64,000 nt of DNA. Source: Heliocidaris erythrogramma. Lineage: Eukaryota; Echinodermata; Echinoidea; Camarodonta; Echinometridae. The stretch is from assembly GCA_025617745.1 (NCBI GenBank), contig CM046862.1, forward strand, positions 54,427,597-54,491,596, in the 5' to 3' direction. The translations under genes were made by a program, and so were the position numbers. Below are positions 26,601 through 32,793 of this stretch, in pieces. Positions within the stretch are counted from its first letter, which is position 1. Every line of letters begins with the position of its first letter. The notes under the pieces are model-generated. The model was given only the letters and a program-made list of their open reading frames with translations, had not been told where the DNA came from and did not search any database.

Positions 26601-26842
26601 TCAGCAAGTTCTCCCATTCCTGACAACCGTAAAGCTTCCACAAGCTTTTCCTTGGTAGAGCCATCCTTTTGATACCACATGTTTAGCATGGTTTGAGTTC
26701 CCTTCTTTATCGTTAAATCCTTCCTATTTTCCTCATGAAATGCATCGATTTGGCTCTGTTCGAACTGCAGTAATATACCAAGTACAGATATATCCGATAT
26801 CTGCTGAGCAATCAGAACAGCTTCAAGGGAAGGTAGAGACAT
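8412..26842 (-). CDS. Death-domain gene B: three-Death-domain protein
   Basis: Five minus-strand exons join in frame with compatible phases: exon 1 (26842-26587, or alternatives 24779-24524 and 23798-23543), exon 2 (12483-12417), exon 3 (11543-11242), exon 4 (10495-10405) and exon 5 (8670-8412). The total is 975 nt, giving 324 residues plus stop. Death domain 1 is about residues 1-85, domain 2 about 115-205 and domain 3 about 245-324, with short Ser/Gly/Ala-rich or acidic linkers. No kinase, caspase, NACHT, ankyrin or membrane segment is visible, so it is a pure multi-Death-domain scaffold. By family knowledge such modules nucleate apoptosis or innate immune assemblies; the partner is unknown. 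Intron 1 is at least 11 kb because of LINE and other insertions. Exon 3 also has a read-through stop (TGA at 11189) if its weak GTATTA donor is not used, giving a shorter two-domain form. No ortholog symbol is justified. Confidence 0.72.
8671..9234. other. Gene B intron 4, part; poly-C tract
   Basis: Contains a 25-base poly-C run at 8767-8791 and a T run near 9140. No gene is seen; the open frame extending exon 5 upstream through the poly-C is intronic. Confidence 0.6.
9235..10067. mobile_element. Foldback element with nested inner palindrome
   Basis: The arms run inwards from GCAGAAAATCAGAC at the left to TCGGATTTTTCTG at the right. Matching inverted segments include CATGGATTTGTGATGTC opposite GACATCACAAACTC. 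Inside, 9413-9577 is a second palindrome opening GGGGTGTTGCAAGAAAG. It has no coding capacity and lies in intron 4 of gene B. Confidence 0.65.
10238..10310 (-). tRNA. tRNA-Thr(TGT)-like gene, probably pseudogene or SINE head
   Basis: On the minus strand, 73 nt fit a tRNA frame. The acceptor stem begins GCCCGGA with one mismatch, the D arm is GCTCAGTTGGTAGAGC, and the T arm is perfect (CCGGG TTCGAAT CCCGG). The anticodon loop reads CATGTAA, giving TGT at 34-36, but position 33 is A instead of the nearly invariant T, and two pairs of the anticodon stem are broken. No T-run terminator follows closely. This suggests a tRNA pseudogene or tRNA-derived SINE head rather than a working tRNA. Confidence 0.6.
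10405..10495 (-). CDS. Gene B exon 4 (linker)
   Basis: This 91-nt exon lies between acceptor ACGAGCAG and donor AAG|GTTAGA, entering in phase 1 and leaving in phase 2. It encodes a Ser/Gly/Ala-rich linker (TTSGSMASASGG). It is supported mainly by perfect phase fit with exons 3 and 5. Confidence 0.65.
10496..11241. other. Gene B intron 3
   Basis: AT-rich intron with no repeat or RNA recognised. Confidence 0.6.
11242..11543 (-). CDS. Gene B exon 3 (Death domain 2)
   Basis: The acceptor CACTTTAG precedes this 302-nt exon, which enters in phase 2. It encodes a Death domain (NNEIDDLGRALGLE, TLEMLRDWRKK, SALKTAL) and ends at GAAG|GTATTA in phase 1. A later possible donor, CAATCA|GTAAAG, is in the wrong phase for exon 4. 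If neither donor is used, the frame stops at 11189. Confidence 0.75.
11797..12091. mobile_element. Foldback element in gene B intron 2
   Basis: Inverted arms (about 11830-11922 and 11984-12080) share long identical stretches such as TTCATTCTTGCGG and GTATACTCTGTTGAGTGCAAG in halves, around a spacer of about 60 bp. No coding content. A 15-base poly-G run follows at 12131-12145. Confidence 0.75.
12417..12483 (-). CDS. Gene B exon 2 (linker)
   Basis: This 67-nt exon lies between CTTCTAG and GTAAGTA, entering in phase 1 and leaving in phase 2. It is homologous to gene A exon 2 with one extra codon. Conservation with splice sites in two paralogues supports it strongly. Confidence 0.8.
12556..13352 (+). 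mobile_element. 5'-truncated CR1/L2-like LINE fragment
   Basis: The open frame here matches the C-terminal tail of CR1/L2-type LINE ORF2: LKVTDLNIFQ, MFKYKNNHLPSSF, YPTR, GPDLWNNLP. It is followed by a 3' UTR ending in AATAAAATCAAAATC. The flanks on both sides match intron 1 of gene A (1905-1920 and 2060-2170), which has no insertion, so the element is defined by an empty-site comparison. Confidence 0.8.
13353..14589. other. Gene B intron 1: homologous segment, then unassigned DNA
   Basis: The first 120 bp match intron 1 of gene A. The stretch 13951-14126 is a direct repeat of 14590-14785 (sharing TTTTCGAACGTAAAGACGTG and more), so it may be a duplicated LINE 5' region. The remainder is unrecognised. 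Confidence 0.5.
15025..16552 (+). pseudogene. LINE endonuclease region, frameshifted
   Basis: Two frames (15025-15822 and 15806-16552) together make one endonuclease domain. The junction falls inside the conserved GV.YRPP segment and needs a one-base correction. Part one holds HMNIRSINKN and GLTETWLSD; part two holds GDFNIDLL and SDHYPIF. A plausible start is the ATG near 15228. Confidence 0.8.
16559..18355 (+). CDS. LINE reverse transcriptase, uninterrupted 598-codon frame
   Basis: A complete reverse-transcriptase domain with fingers and palm motifs. NYRPISLL lies near residue 157, FSKAFDTVNHD near 228, GVPQGSILGPL near 284, and the catalytic FADD near 316. A LINE C-terminal domain with conserved YPTR follows. 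It normally copies the element RNA at a nicked target. It is separated from the upstream endonuclease by a frameshift at about 16550, so as it stands it would have to be made alone. Confidence 0.85.
   Translation: MKNTWKIIKNALNTSKRESIISKIKLGNLLYEDPLDIPQVFNNYFSSLGTNLAREIPPSDKHFTEFSGLPNQHFIFFIPVHNDEVRDIVGGLSNNKSPGFDGIGNFLSKKITNCILDPFTYILNLSLSSGIVPSSMKIAKVVPIFKKGDKIDVTNYRPISLLTSFSKILEKIIYSRTINFLQRFNIIVDSQFGFRKKHNTTHALLSFVEKVINSLDNFCHTLGVFLDFSKAFDTVNHDILLNKLYHYGIRGKALEWFRSYLSDRQQFVSVNNHASAMRDISCGVPQGSILGPLLFIIYIHDFYRSSEKLSFILFADDSNLFYSHSDSDILLRTMNDELKSVTQWIRANKLSINLPKINVTLFSNSLDSLPDKAIIDDTPLKEVTCIKFLGVHVDNKLSWKYHINNCCQTISRNIGIINKMKLCFPQSTLLTLYHSLILPYLNYDILIWGNTHQYLLDKLLFLQKKSLRIIFNLQFGAHTDELFFNNNILKVKDLYLHQLGQLMFNFKNNELPKIFNNIFLRNDHVHNYPTRRTNEYHLPLLRIIQAQNTFLYTGPRFWNQLDENIKNAPSILTFKTKLKKYLIQHYISHQAFMFFTRD
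18847..19110. other. Unassigned DNA with poly-C
   Basis: Contains a 14-base poly-C run at 18980-18993. No gene is seen. Confidence 0.5.
19110..19420 (+). mobile_element. LINE ORF2 C-terminal fragment, decayed
   Basis: Translation shows LKVNDINFLQKVLFMFKYN, then AYPTRQSK and a decayed LWN-type segment, the same order as in the other LINE tails in this window. In-frame stops and shifts make it a relic. Confidence 0.7.
19533..20130. repeat. ATCGAT-palindrome repeat, two 145-bp tandem units plus flank
   Basis: Units at 19536-19680 and 19681-19825 are near-identical and each starts with the perfect 16-bp palindrome ATAGCATCGATGCTAT. The flank to 20130 continues the same family (GGCAGCGAGTGAGCGATG, then another ATCGATGC palindrome). 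Confidence 0.8.
20131..20739. other. Non-coding; short duplication
   Basis: A segment with TTCTGTCTGTTTCAT and TAATGTAATGTATGTATTC occurs twice (about 20284-20340 and 20368-20416). Otherwise nothing is recognised. Confidence 0.5.
20740..20995. repeat. Second copy of the ATCGAT-palindrome family
   Basis: It matches 19950-20130 closely (ATGACCCCTGTGCACAAACTT, then GGCAGCGAGTGAGCGATG) and ends in two adjoining copies of CATAGCATCGATGCTA. It is probably a dispersed non-autonomous element. Confidence 0.7.
20996..21750. other. Unassigned; possible LINE 3' UTR remnant
   Basis: At about 21107-21410 a pyrimidine-rich stretch ends in TTGAATTGAATTGA, as at the 3' end of the LINE at 18846, so it may be a detached LINE tail. 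The rest is unrecognised. Confidence 0.35.
21755..21995. repeat. Degenerate GTCGGTCTCGTG repeat tract
   Basis: The left part is rich in GAGATCGACAGCC and the right part in GGTCTCGTG, making an imperfect palindrome of degenerate units. A related tract occurs near 45100-45215. The open frame here is not gene-like. Confidence 0.5.
22059..23430 (-). mobile_element. LINE insertion, 5'-truncated and internally deleted
   Basis: Minus-strand frames show a reverse-transcriptase start (FNDFFVNVGPNLA, GHDTIPARLI, SLKVAKVTPIYKKGD), then a jump to the C-terminal tail (YLGTIFWNDLP). The 3' end is a TTCA-type tetranucleotide tail at 22059-22087. The flanks on both sides match intron 1 of gene A (about 2215-2240), which lacks the insertion. 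Confidence 0.8.
23543..23798 (-). CDS. Gene B alternative first exon 1c (Death domain 1)
   Basis: An 85-codon Death domain starting at ATG and ending at AAAAAAG|GTAGGT in phase 1. It differs from copies 1b and 1a by a few residues (for example K to M before GTQT). The upstream DNA is conserved to about 24410. Confidence 0.75.
23957..23966 (-). promoter_or_regulatory. kappaB-type site upstream of exon 1c
   Basis: GGGGATTCCC on the gene strand, about 159 bp upstream of the ATG, at the same relative place as in the other copies. Confidence 0.6.
24524..24779 (-). CDS. Gene B alternative first exon 1b (Death domain 1)
   Basis: 256 nt, same start, donor and phase as 1c and 1a. The protein reads KKGTQTMLNMW and AEKVKK at the variable places. 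Confidence 0.75.
24941..24950 (-). promoter_or_regulatory. kappaB-type site upstream of exon 1b
   Basis: GGGGATTCCC on the gene strand, about 162 bp upstream of the ATG. Confidence 0.6.
25363..26448. mobile_element. AGCTCACCTGAG-type element with internal 310-bp repeats
   Basis: Starts AGCTCACCTGAGTC with its own small foldback (CTCGAGTGAGCT) and ends near GGGGCTCTTG. The interior has about three tandem units of 310 bp carrying CTTCTTCTCCAGAACCAGGC, and ends in a 21-base poly-G run (26282-26302). It interrupts a sequence that is continuous in tandem unit 1. The open frames inside are repeat shadows. Confidence 0.7.
26587..26842 (-). CDS. Gene B alternative first exon 1a (Death domain 1)
   Basis: 256 nt from ATG to AAAAAAG|GTAGGT, phase 1. 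Variable residues include LEAVLIAQQ where copies 1b and 1c have PEAVLIAKQ. It is the most upstream of the three. Confidence 0.75.
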
Positions 26843-27000
26843 TTTTGTTTTTGTCACCACTGAAATTATACAATAGGATTAACGCAGTATTACTGCACAG
26901 CCGTGAATGTACTAATATCCATCCCTACACACACGTTGATATATTACGCGCGTACTATAGTAATGCATATTAACGTGATAAAATATTGACACTATGAACT

Positions 27001-27010
27001 GGGAATCCCC
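27001..27010 (-). promoter_or_regulatory. kappaB-type site upstream of exon 1a
   Basis: GGGGATTCCC on the gene strand, about 159 bp upstream of the ATG. Confidence 0.6.
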
Positions 27011-27330
27011 GACTTTATCTAGTAGGTACGAAGGTCAATGTTAGTGTGCTGTTGGTGTCCAATTGAAAACGTTTCATCATAGCACAGGCTGCTTCGGCAG
27101 ATAGGGCCGACCCCCCCCCCCCCCCCCCCCCACTAATAATACGGAAACACTTAAAGGAGCTGGCAAGAAAAGCTATACGGTTCAACATAGGGAATAATTA
27201 TAGGCATTGTAGGAAATTATGTTGTAGGATATTCGATTACGGATATAAAACCATATATGGTTACATGTCGTTTTTCCTAAGGTTCATTGAACGTTCATAA
27301 TTCCGAAGGTTAGTAATTGCGAAGGTTGAT

Positions 27331-28228
27331 AATTCAGAAAAGGAAAAAGGTTTAGTAAAACATTTCCTGGTTTACAGAATAGGGACTTTAAAATATCAGA
27401 ATTGATTTAGAGTGCATCGTAGATATATGATATCGGTGGTGGGTTTTTTTTTTAACGGAGCAGGTTGAATGGGAGTGTGTGTTCACTGTTTGTTTTGCTA
27501 TCCTTTTTTTTCCTTTTTTTTTTGGTTTGCTTTAAGGTCTGAAACCGGACATAGTTATTTAATCAAGATTTTATTCCAAAAGATCTTGTAATTACATAAA
27601 ATTACCAGGACCATGGTCCCATTTTAGACTCCTGGCCGGTCATACGATTACAGCACGGTACAATATACAAGAATTCACTTGCAACACAATAATTCACATT
27701 TATGTAATATACTTCGAAGTTATGGACTATCCATGATATAATTATAATATACTGGGTCGTATGCTAATCTTCCACATCTTAAATAGATAAGTAGGTCTAT
27801 GGGATGTAAGTAATATTCCATTTAGGCATTTCGGTAAGCATGATGTAGGTGGGTAGATATATTGCTGAAAGGAAGAAGGTACTGTTGCAGAGGAACGTGA
27901 CTATTGCATTAGTTAGCCTAAGTAAATAAACACGAGAAGATGGTAAAACTCATGCATTGCCAGGGGAATCATCAGTTGTTCTTCCACCAGTCATGGGAGT
28001 TTCGAACAATATGAACAATACTCCCCTTGGTGGTGGGCCAGCAGTGCAACGCACCACCTTCCCACTGGTAACAAAAAGAATTTAAAAAAAATAATAATAT
28101 TAATAGTGAAGATCGAAAGACAAGTAAAAAATAAATGGTGCTCTACAGTCTTGTTTCACTGGTATCTAGTTTAATTACACTGCGACCCTAGATGCAAAGG
28201 TGTTTCACCTCACCCCACATCTGTTCTT
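27331..28228. other. Non-coding, nothing recognised
   Basis: Lies upstream of Death-domain gene B. T-rich runs occur near 27440-27530. No gene or clear repeat is seen. Confidence 0.5.
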
Positions 28229-28686
28229 TATACTAGGTGTTGAAAACTTTTCCCACTTTTGATCCTTAATAGTTCGAAAACTATATATCAGATATCACTG
28301 TCATTGATATGAGTAATAGCTGAATAGTGTACAATTTAGTTGGAGGTGATTTGAATATGAAAGCATAAATAAGTTTCATTAAGTCCATGATTAATTTTAA
28401 AGTTAGGTTCCAGATTTTGGTCAAATTTTAACCCTCTGTACAAAAATTGAACTTTACACAGGAACCAATGAGGTTTATGTGAGTGTGTGCTTACAATGAC
28501 CCTGAACAATGAACATGAATACCACCTTTTCAGAGCTCTGCTGACCAGGCTTCTGGTCTCTTGCTCCAAGGCACATGAATGCTTTATTAATAATTCATGA
28601 TGGATTGCCCTGGGCACTGCTAGTCTGAATTCATGGTAAAGGGTAAAATGCATGAAAAAGTAAGCACATGTTTCCATGTGCTTGCA

Positions 28687-28918
28687 ACATCATCATCATT
28701 ATCATCATCACTGTCACTATCATGGTCATCATTATTAGTAGCAGCAGCATTATCATCACCATCATAATCATCATCATCCTCATCATTGTTATCATTATCA
28801 TCATAATCTTCACTATCATTGTCATCATTATCACTATCATTGTCATCATCATTATCATCATCACTATCATCTTCGTCGTCATCATCATCATCATCATCAT
28901 CTTCATCAAGGACAACAT
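28687..28918. repeat. TCA/ATC trinucleotide microsatellite
   Basis: Imperfect TCA repeat with interruptions. It makes methionine-rich and isoleucine-rich frames on the two strands that are not genes. Confidence 0.95.
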
Positions 28919-28981
28919 CAATATTCCTATCCTTTCAATAACTTAAATCACTTCGCATTACTTTGATTGCTTCAAAATCCA

Positions 28982-29889
28982 TTAAAGGAGAATTACGCTC
29001 AAAAATAAAGACGATAGTGTTCAAAGGTGTTATTTATTCCTACTTGTTAGACTATATGGCTTCGCGTCAAAATATACGAGATCGATACGAATCAAATTTT
29101 TCTGAGCAAAATTTACCATCTGCTAGCAATATGTATCGTCTGCTAGCAGCACATGGGGGCTGCCATTTTGTTTATGTGTACAAGAAGATTTTCTTAATCC
29201 AAATGCTCAATTGCCTTTTTCAAAATTAAAAACCCATTTGAGATTAAAAATATAGAATAGATATGTCAATTTATTTTTAAACTGAAGATTTCCCTATATA
29301 TTTCTGTTGAAAATCGATATTCGCTTAATAGAAATCTGTTTTCTCGATACTGGACGTATGGGACGGAGCAAATTAATTCAAATTTTATGGATGCTTCTTC
29401 CCTGAGCATCTATAGCGGCAAACTATGCATTCACCTGCTTTCGGATAATGGACTTGAAAAGTCAGAATGCATGCTGCATATATTATGTTCTGCTCTGTTT
29501 GGCAAACCCAAGAAAATAGATTTTTGTTAAGCAAAACCAGACAATTTAAAAGTATCATAAAGATTTAATTTTTATAATACATGTAAACACCCACTTTATA
29601 TTTCCCGTCACATATTTGGATTTTAGGTAATGAAGAAAATCAATTTAGGATTTGGATTCAAAATTTCTTCCTGACTGGAACATTTCTTAATGGTTCATGT
29701 ACAACTCCAAATCAGCAAGAAAATGGCAGCCCCCATGTAAATGAGTAGGAGACGATACCGGGTGTTGGAATATCTTTATGTATACCTTTTTCTGATATCT
29801 TATTAGAAAATGATTTAGGCCAATAAGTAGGAATATATTACACCTTCCAATATAAGTAAATTGGTAATCAGGGCTTAATTCTCCTTTAA
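28982..29889. mobile_element. Nested TTAA-type foldback element
   Basis: Ends TTAAAGGAGAATTACGC and GGGCTTAATTCTCCTTTAA; TTAA on both sides suggests the target duplication. It lies inside the 2.07-kb element. No coding capacity. Confidence 0.7.
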
Positions 29890-30296
29890 AATGACATCTG
29901 AGTGAAATGACTTTACAAAGTTAATACCAGAGGATGAATAAAGACTAGCTATGATAGTGGAATTCCTCATGAATAAATAATAAAGCATTCAAACCCTGGC
30001 CATTGTCCAGGACCATTGTCTGGGTGTTAACCACACACTCCCATACACACCAATTGACCCCTGTGCAAAGTTAAAGTTTTGTACAGAGGGTCGAAAATAG
30101 AGCAAAATATGAACCCTAACTTAAAAATTAATCTTGAATTTAATGAAACTGGTTTATGCTTTCATTTTTAAATTACCTCCAGCAAAATTGTACACTGTTC
30201 AGCTATTGCTCATATCAATGTCAGTGTTATCTGATATATAGTTTTTGAACTATTAAGGATCAAAAGTGGGAAATGTTTTTTGTAACACCTAGTATA

Positions 30297-32711
30297 ATAT
30301 ATAGGCTATATATAATAGCAAAAGCAGCACGTGGACATCCACGGGCGCTAGCTGTGTTTATGATTAATCATCGCACCGTATATTTGTCACAATAATCGAG
30401 TGAATAAAAAGAAAAGTCGGGTAAAGTGGGGGGTTTTTTACCAAGAAGTATTTACAACATATTAATATGTGTTATTTATTCAAATCTTAGATGAGTTCTG
30501 AAGAAAACACATTTTCATCTTGATGAAGACGAAATGACGATTGTTTTACTTTATGAATGACTTAATAATGATTTTATTTTATGTTACGCCCGGATGTTAC
30601 GTCGGCCCTGGACGTGGCCTGTGGGCGACACACGATTTCATTTACACCAAGGCGGGATTCTCGCACATAAAGCATGGATAGATTTATAGTAGTATATCCA
30701 TAGTATATCCACAGGCGTAGCCACGATTTTTAAATAGAGGGGGGGGCAGTCACCAGGGGGTGGGTGCAGGGAGGGGGGGAGTTTTCCCGCGCGAAGCGCG
30801 AAAGCTCTGACGTTTTCTAGAAAATTTGGCTCGTAGCACATTTTTTTTTAGGAGGAAAGTTATTTCAACGTCAGGGACTGCTGTTTAGTTATGCTTTTTT
30901 TAGTTGCTGAATAGAAGGGCCCATGGGCCCCCTGTGCCCCTATCTACTTCAGTGAATACATCCATGCACAGAGCTAGAAGGAGTAATTTGATCTTGTCAT
31001 GTTTCTGTGGTTTAATACTCAAGAGAAATTAAGGCCATGAAAACATAACATGCATAATTAGCGGTACGTCCCGTGTGAACTAGGATACAAAATTGAGAAA
31101 AATGAATTTATTGCCATTTTCTTTTTCAGGGGGATTATTGCCCTCCTTATATGGGTCTTGGGAGGACCGACGGATTGATTTTTCCCTACTACCCACCCCC
31201 CCCCCCCCCCCCTTTCTATCGACCTCCCGTCACCCCCAGCGCTAGGGGAGACGGGAGTAATATCCTATACGTATTCATATCATTGTGGAAATATTTTCGA
31301 AGAAAATTTTGGTGGGGGGGGGGGGGGGGGGGAGTCTCCTTCTTTACACCGTGGCAACCGATATTCCTCAGTGACGTGATCTGCTACACCTCCCCTCCCC
31401 GAAAGATGTCTACAGAACAGTTTAGTCTGTCATAAGGGAATGAATAATATATTTGAGGCGATATACAATAACATGTTTCCAACGGTATGAGGGTCATTTT
31501 CCCTTTCATGCGTCAAGTTAGTTTTTGATAATAGTAATGACTTATACAACAGCCGTCCAAATGTGCGGTTATGTAAACCATTAACCCTAACCCTAAACCC
31601 TAAACCCTAACCCCACCCCTAACCCTATACATTGTTTTCATGTTGGGTGGCTGTCGCAAAAGGAAGTTTACCCTAGTATATGCTTCCATAATTATAAGTA
31701 AAAAGTAGAAATAAATTTAATCGATTTTAAAGAGTCTTAAATATGAAGTGGCCGAAACCCGCTCCCATTTTTTTTACATCTAATAGTTATATAAATGAAT
31801 AAATAAATAAATAAAAATAAATAGATAAAAATAAAATTTAAAAAAAAAGCCTGTTGAGAGTTCAATTTAGAAAGTAGTGGAATTCTTACATAAATCAAAC
31901 TTCTAAAGGAGCTGAATTTTCACAAATAATAGGCAGAATAGTTTACGGGACCACCAACGCCGCCCCCCACCCCCCCCCCCCCCCTGTTTCATTGAGACCT
32001 GTACATCATCCGCGTAAATCACTTGCTGAATTGAAAAGCAGATTGAAGTAGGGGCAGACCTGTCTATCTCTGATTTTCATACAATTAACGGCGCTTTTAT
32101 ATCTTGCTTGGTATTTTACATCCTATAGGCCTAGGCTACATCATCACCATCGACTTCTTTTTAGCCAAAAAGGAACCGTAAAAGAAATATAACCTAACTT
32201 GGAACACGTACATTACCGAACTACAACCTAAGAACCATTCCCTGCCCGGGTACCCAAAGGTGGGGACCGAAAGGGCCAGGGGAGGCGCCTATTCGAACCA
32301 AAAAAAAAAGGCCCCAAATCCTTAGCGTATATATATCTGGCCCTTTGGGGAAATCATACCCCGAAGGTATATGAGGACCTGGCTACGCCAATCTGTACGA
32401 TAATTTTCTCTAAAAAACGATGATTTTGAGCCTCGGATACGATAATTTACCATTTTGAACCTCAAATCTCAATCCCCTCCTTCAGGCAATTCTGGATCCC
32501 CCTGCTAATAATATCGATCTAAATAAAGATTGAAAGGTATTAATTAATCAAAACATGATGATATCCCCCACCCCCCCCCCCCCCCCCCCCCCTTTAAGTG
32601 CCACTGACTAGGCAAATAAAAACATCTCCGACAAGATTATGTTCCTCCGACGGATGTGAAACTGAAATTTCATGTCTGGAAAGAAAGACCAAGGAAGGCG
32701 CGAAATCCAAT
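30297..32711. other. Upstream region of NUP160; repeats and poly-C/G
   Basis: Contains a CGTAGCC-type repeat fragment near 30712, poly-C/G runs at 31196-31212, 31314-31332, 31970-31984 and 32571-32592, and a telomere-like CCCTAA tract at 31577-31630. No gene is seen. The NUP160 promoter should lie in the last few hundred bases, but no clear TATA box was found. Confidence 0.5.
31577..31630. repeat. Interstitial telomere-like CCCTAA/CCCTAAA tract
   Basis: About seven CCCTAA-type units with mixed spacing. It resembles the TTAGGG telomere repeat of most animals but is short and internal. Confidence 0.7.
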
Positions 32712-32793
32712 ATGGCGCTCTCCACGTCCCTTCACGAGGTGCTCATTTTGAGAGGGGAAACCCATCGCTGGAAAGATCTTACCATTAATTCAG
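32712..32793 (+). CDS. NUP160: NUP160 exon 1
   Basis: ATG in context CCAATATGG; 27 codons plus one base, donor CAG|GTATTT, phase 1. The segment HRWKDLTINS aligns with RHFREFTVCS of the vertebrate protein just before the conserved SAGGF, which fixes this as the true first exon although it lies 8.1 kb from exon 2. Confidence 0.8.

Larger units (their letters stand above)
26470..27330 (-). repeat. Tandem unit 3 with first exon 1a
   Basis: Third copy of the unit. It differs from the other two by a 21-base poly-C run at 27111-27131, at a point where they have none, and diverges after about 27330. Confidence 0.85.
28229..30296. mobile_element. 2.07-kb element with inverted arms of about 265 bp
   Basis: Ends TATACTAGGTGTT and AACACCTAGTATA. 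The arms (about 28229-28495 and 30030-30296) are imperfect inverted repeats with shared stretches such as GATCCTTAATAGTTC. It carries a TCA microsatellite and a nested TTAA-type element. No transposase frame is visible. Confidence 0.75.

Noticed and set aside
28631-28946. Methionine-rich and isoleucine-rich frames
   Set aside because: They are a TCA trinucleotide microsatellite.
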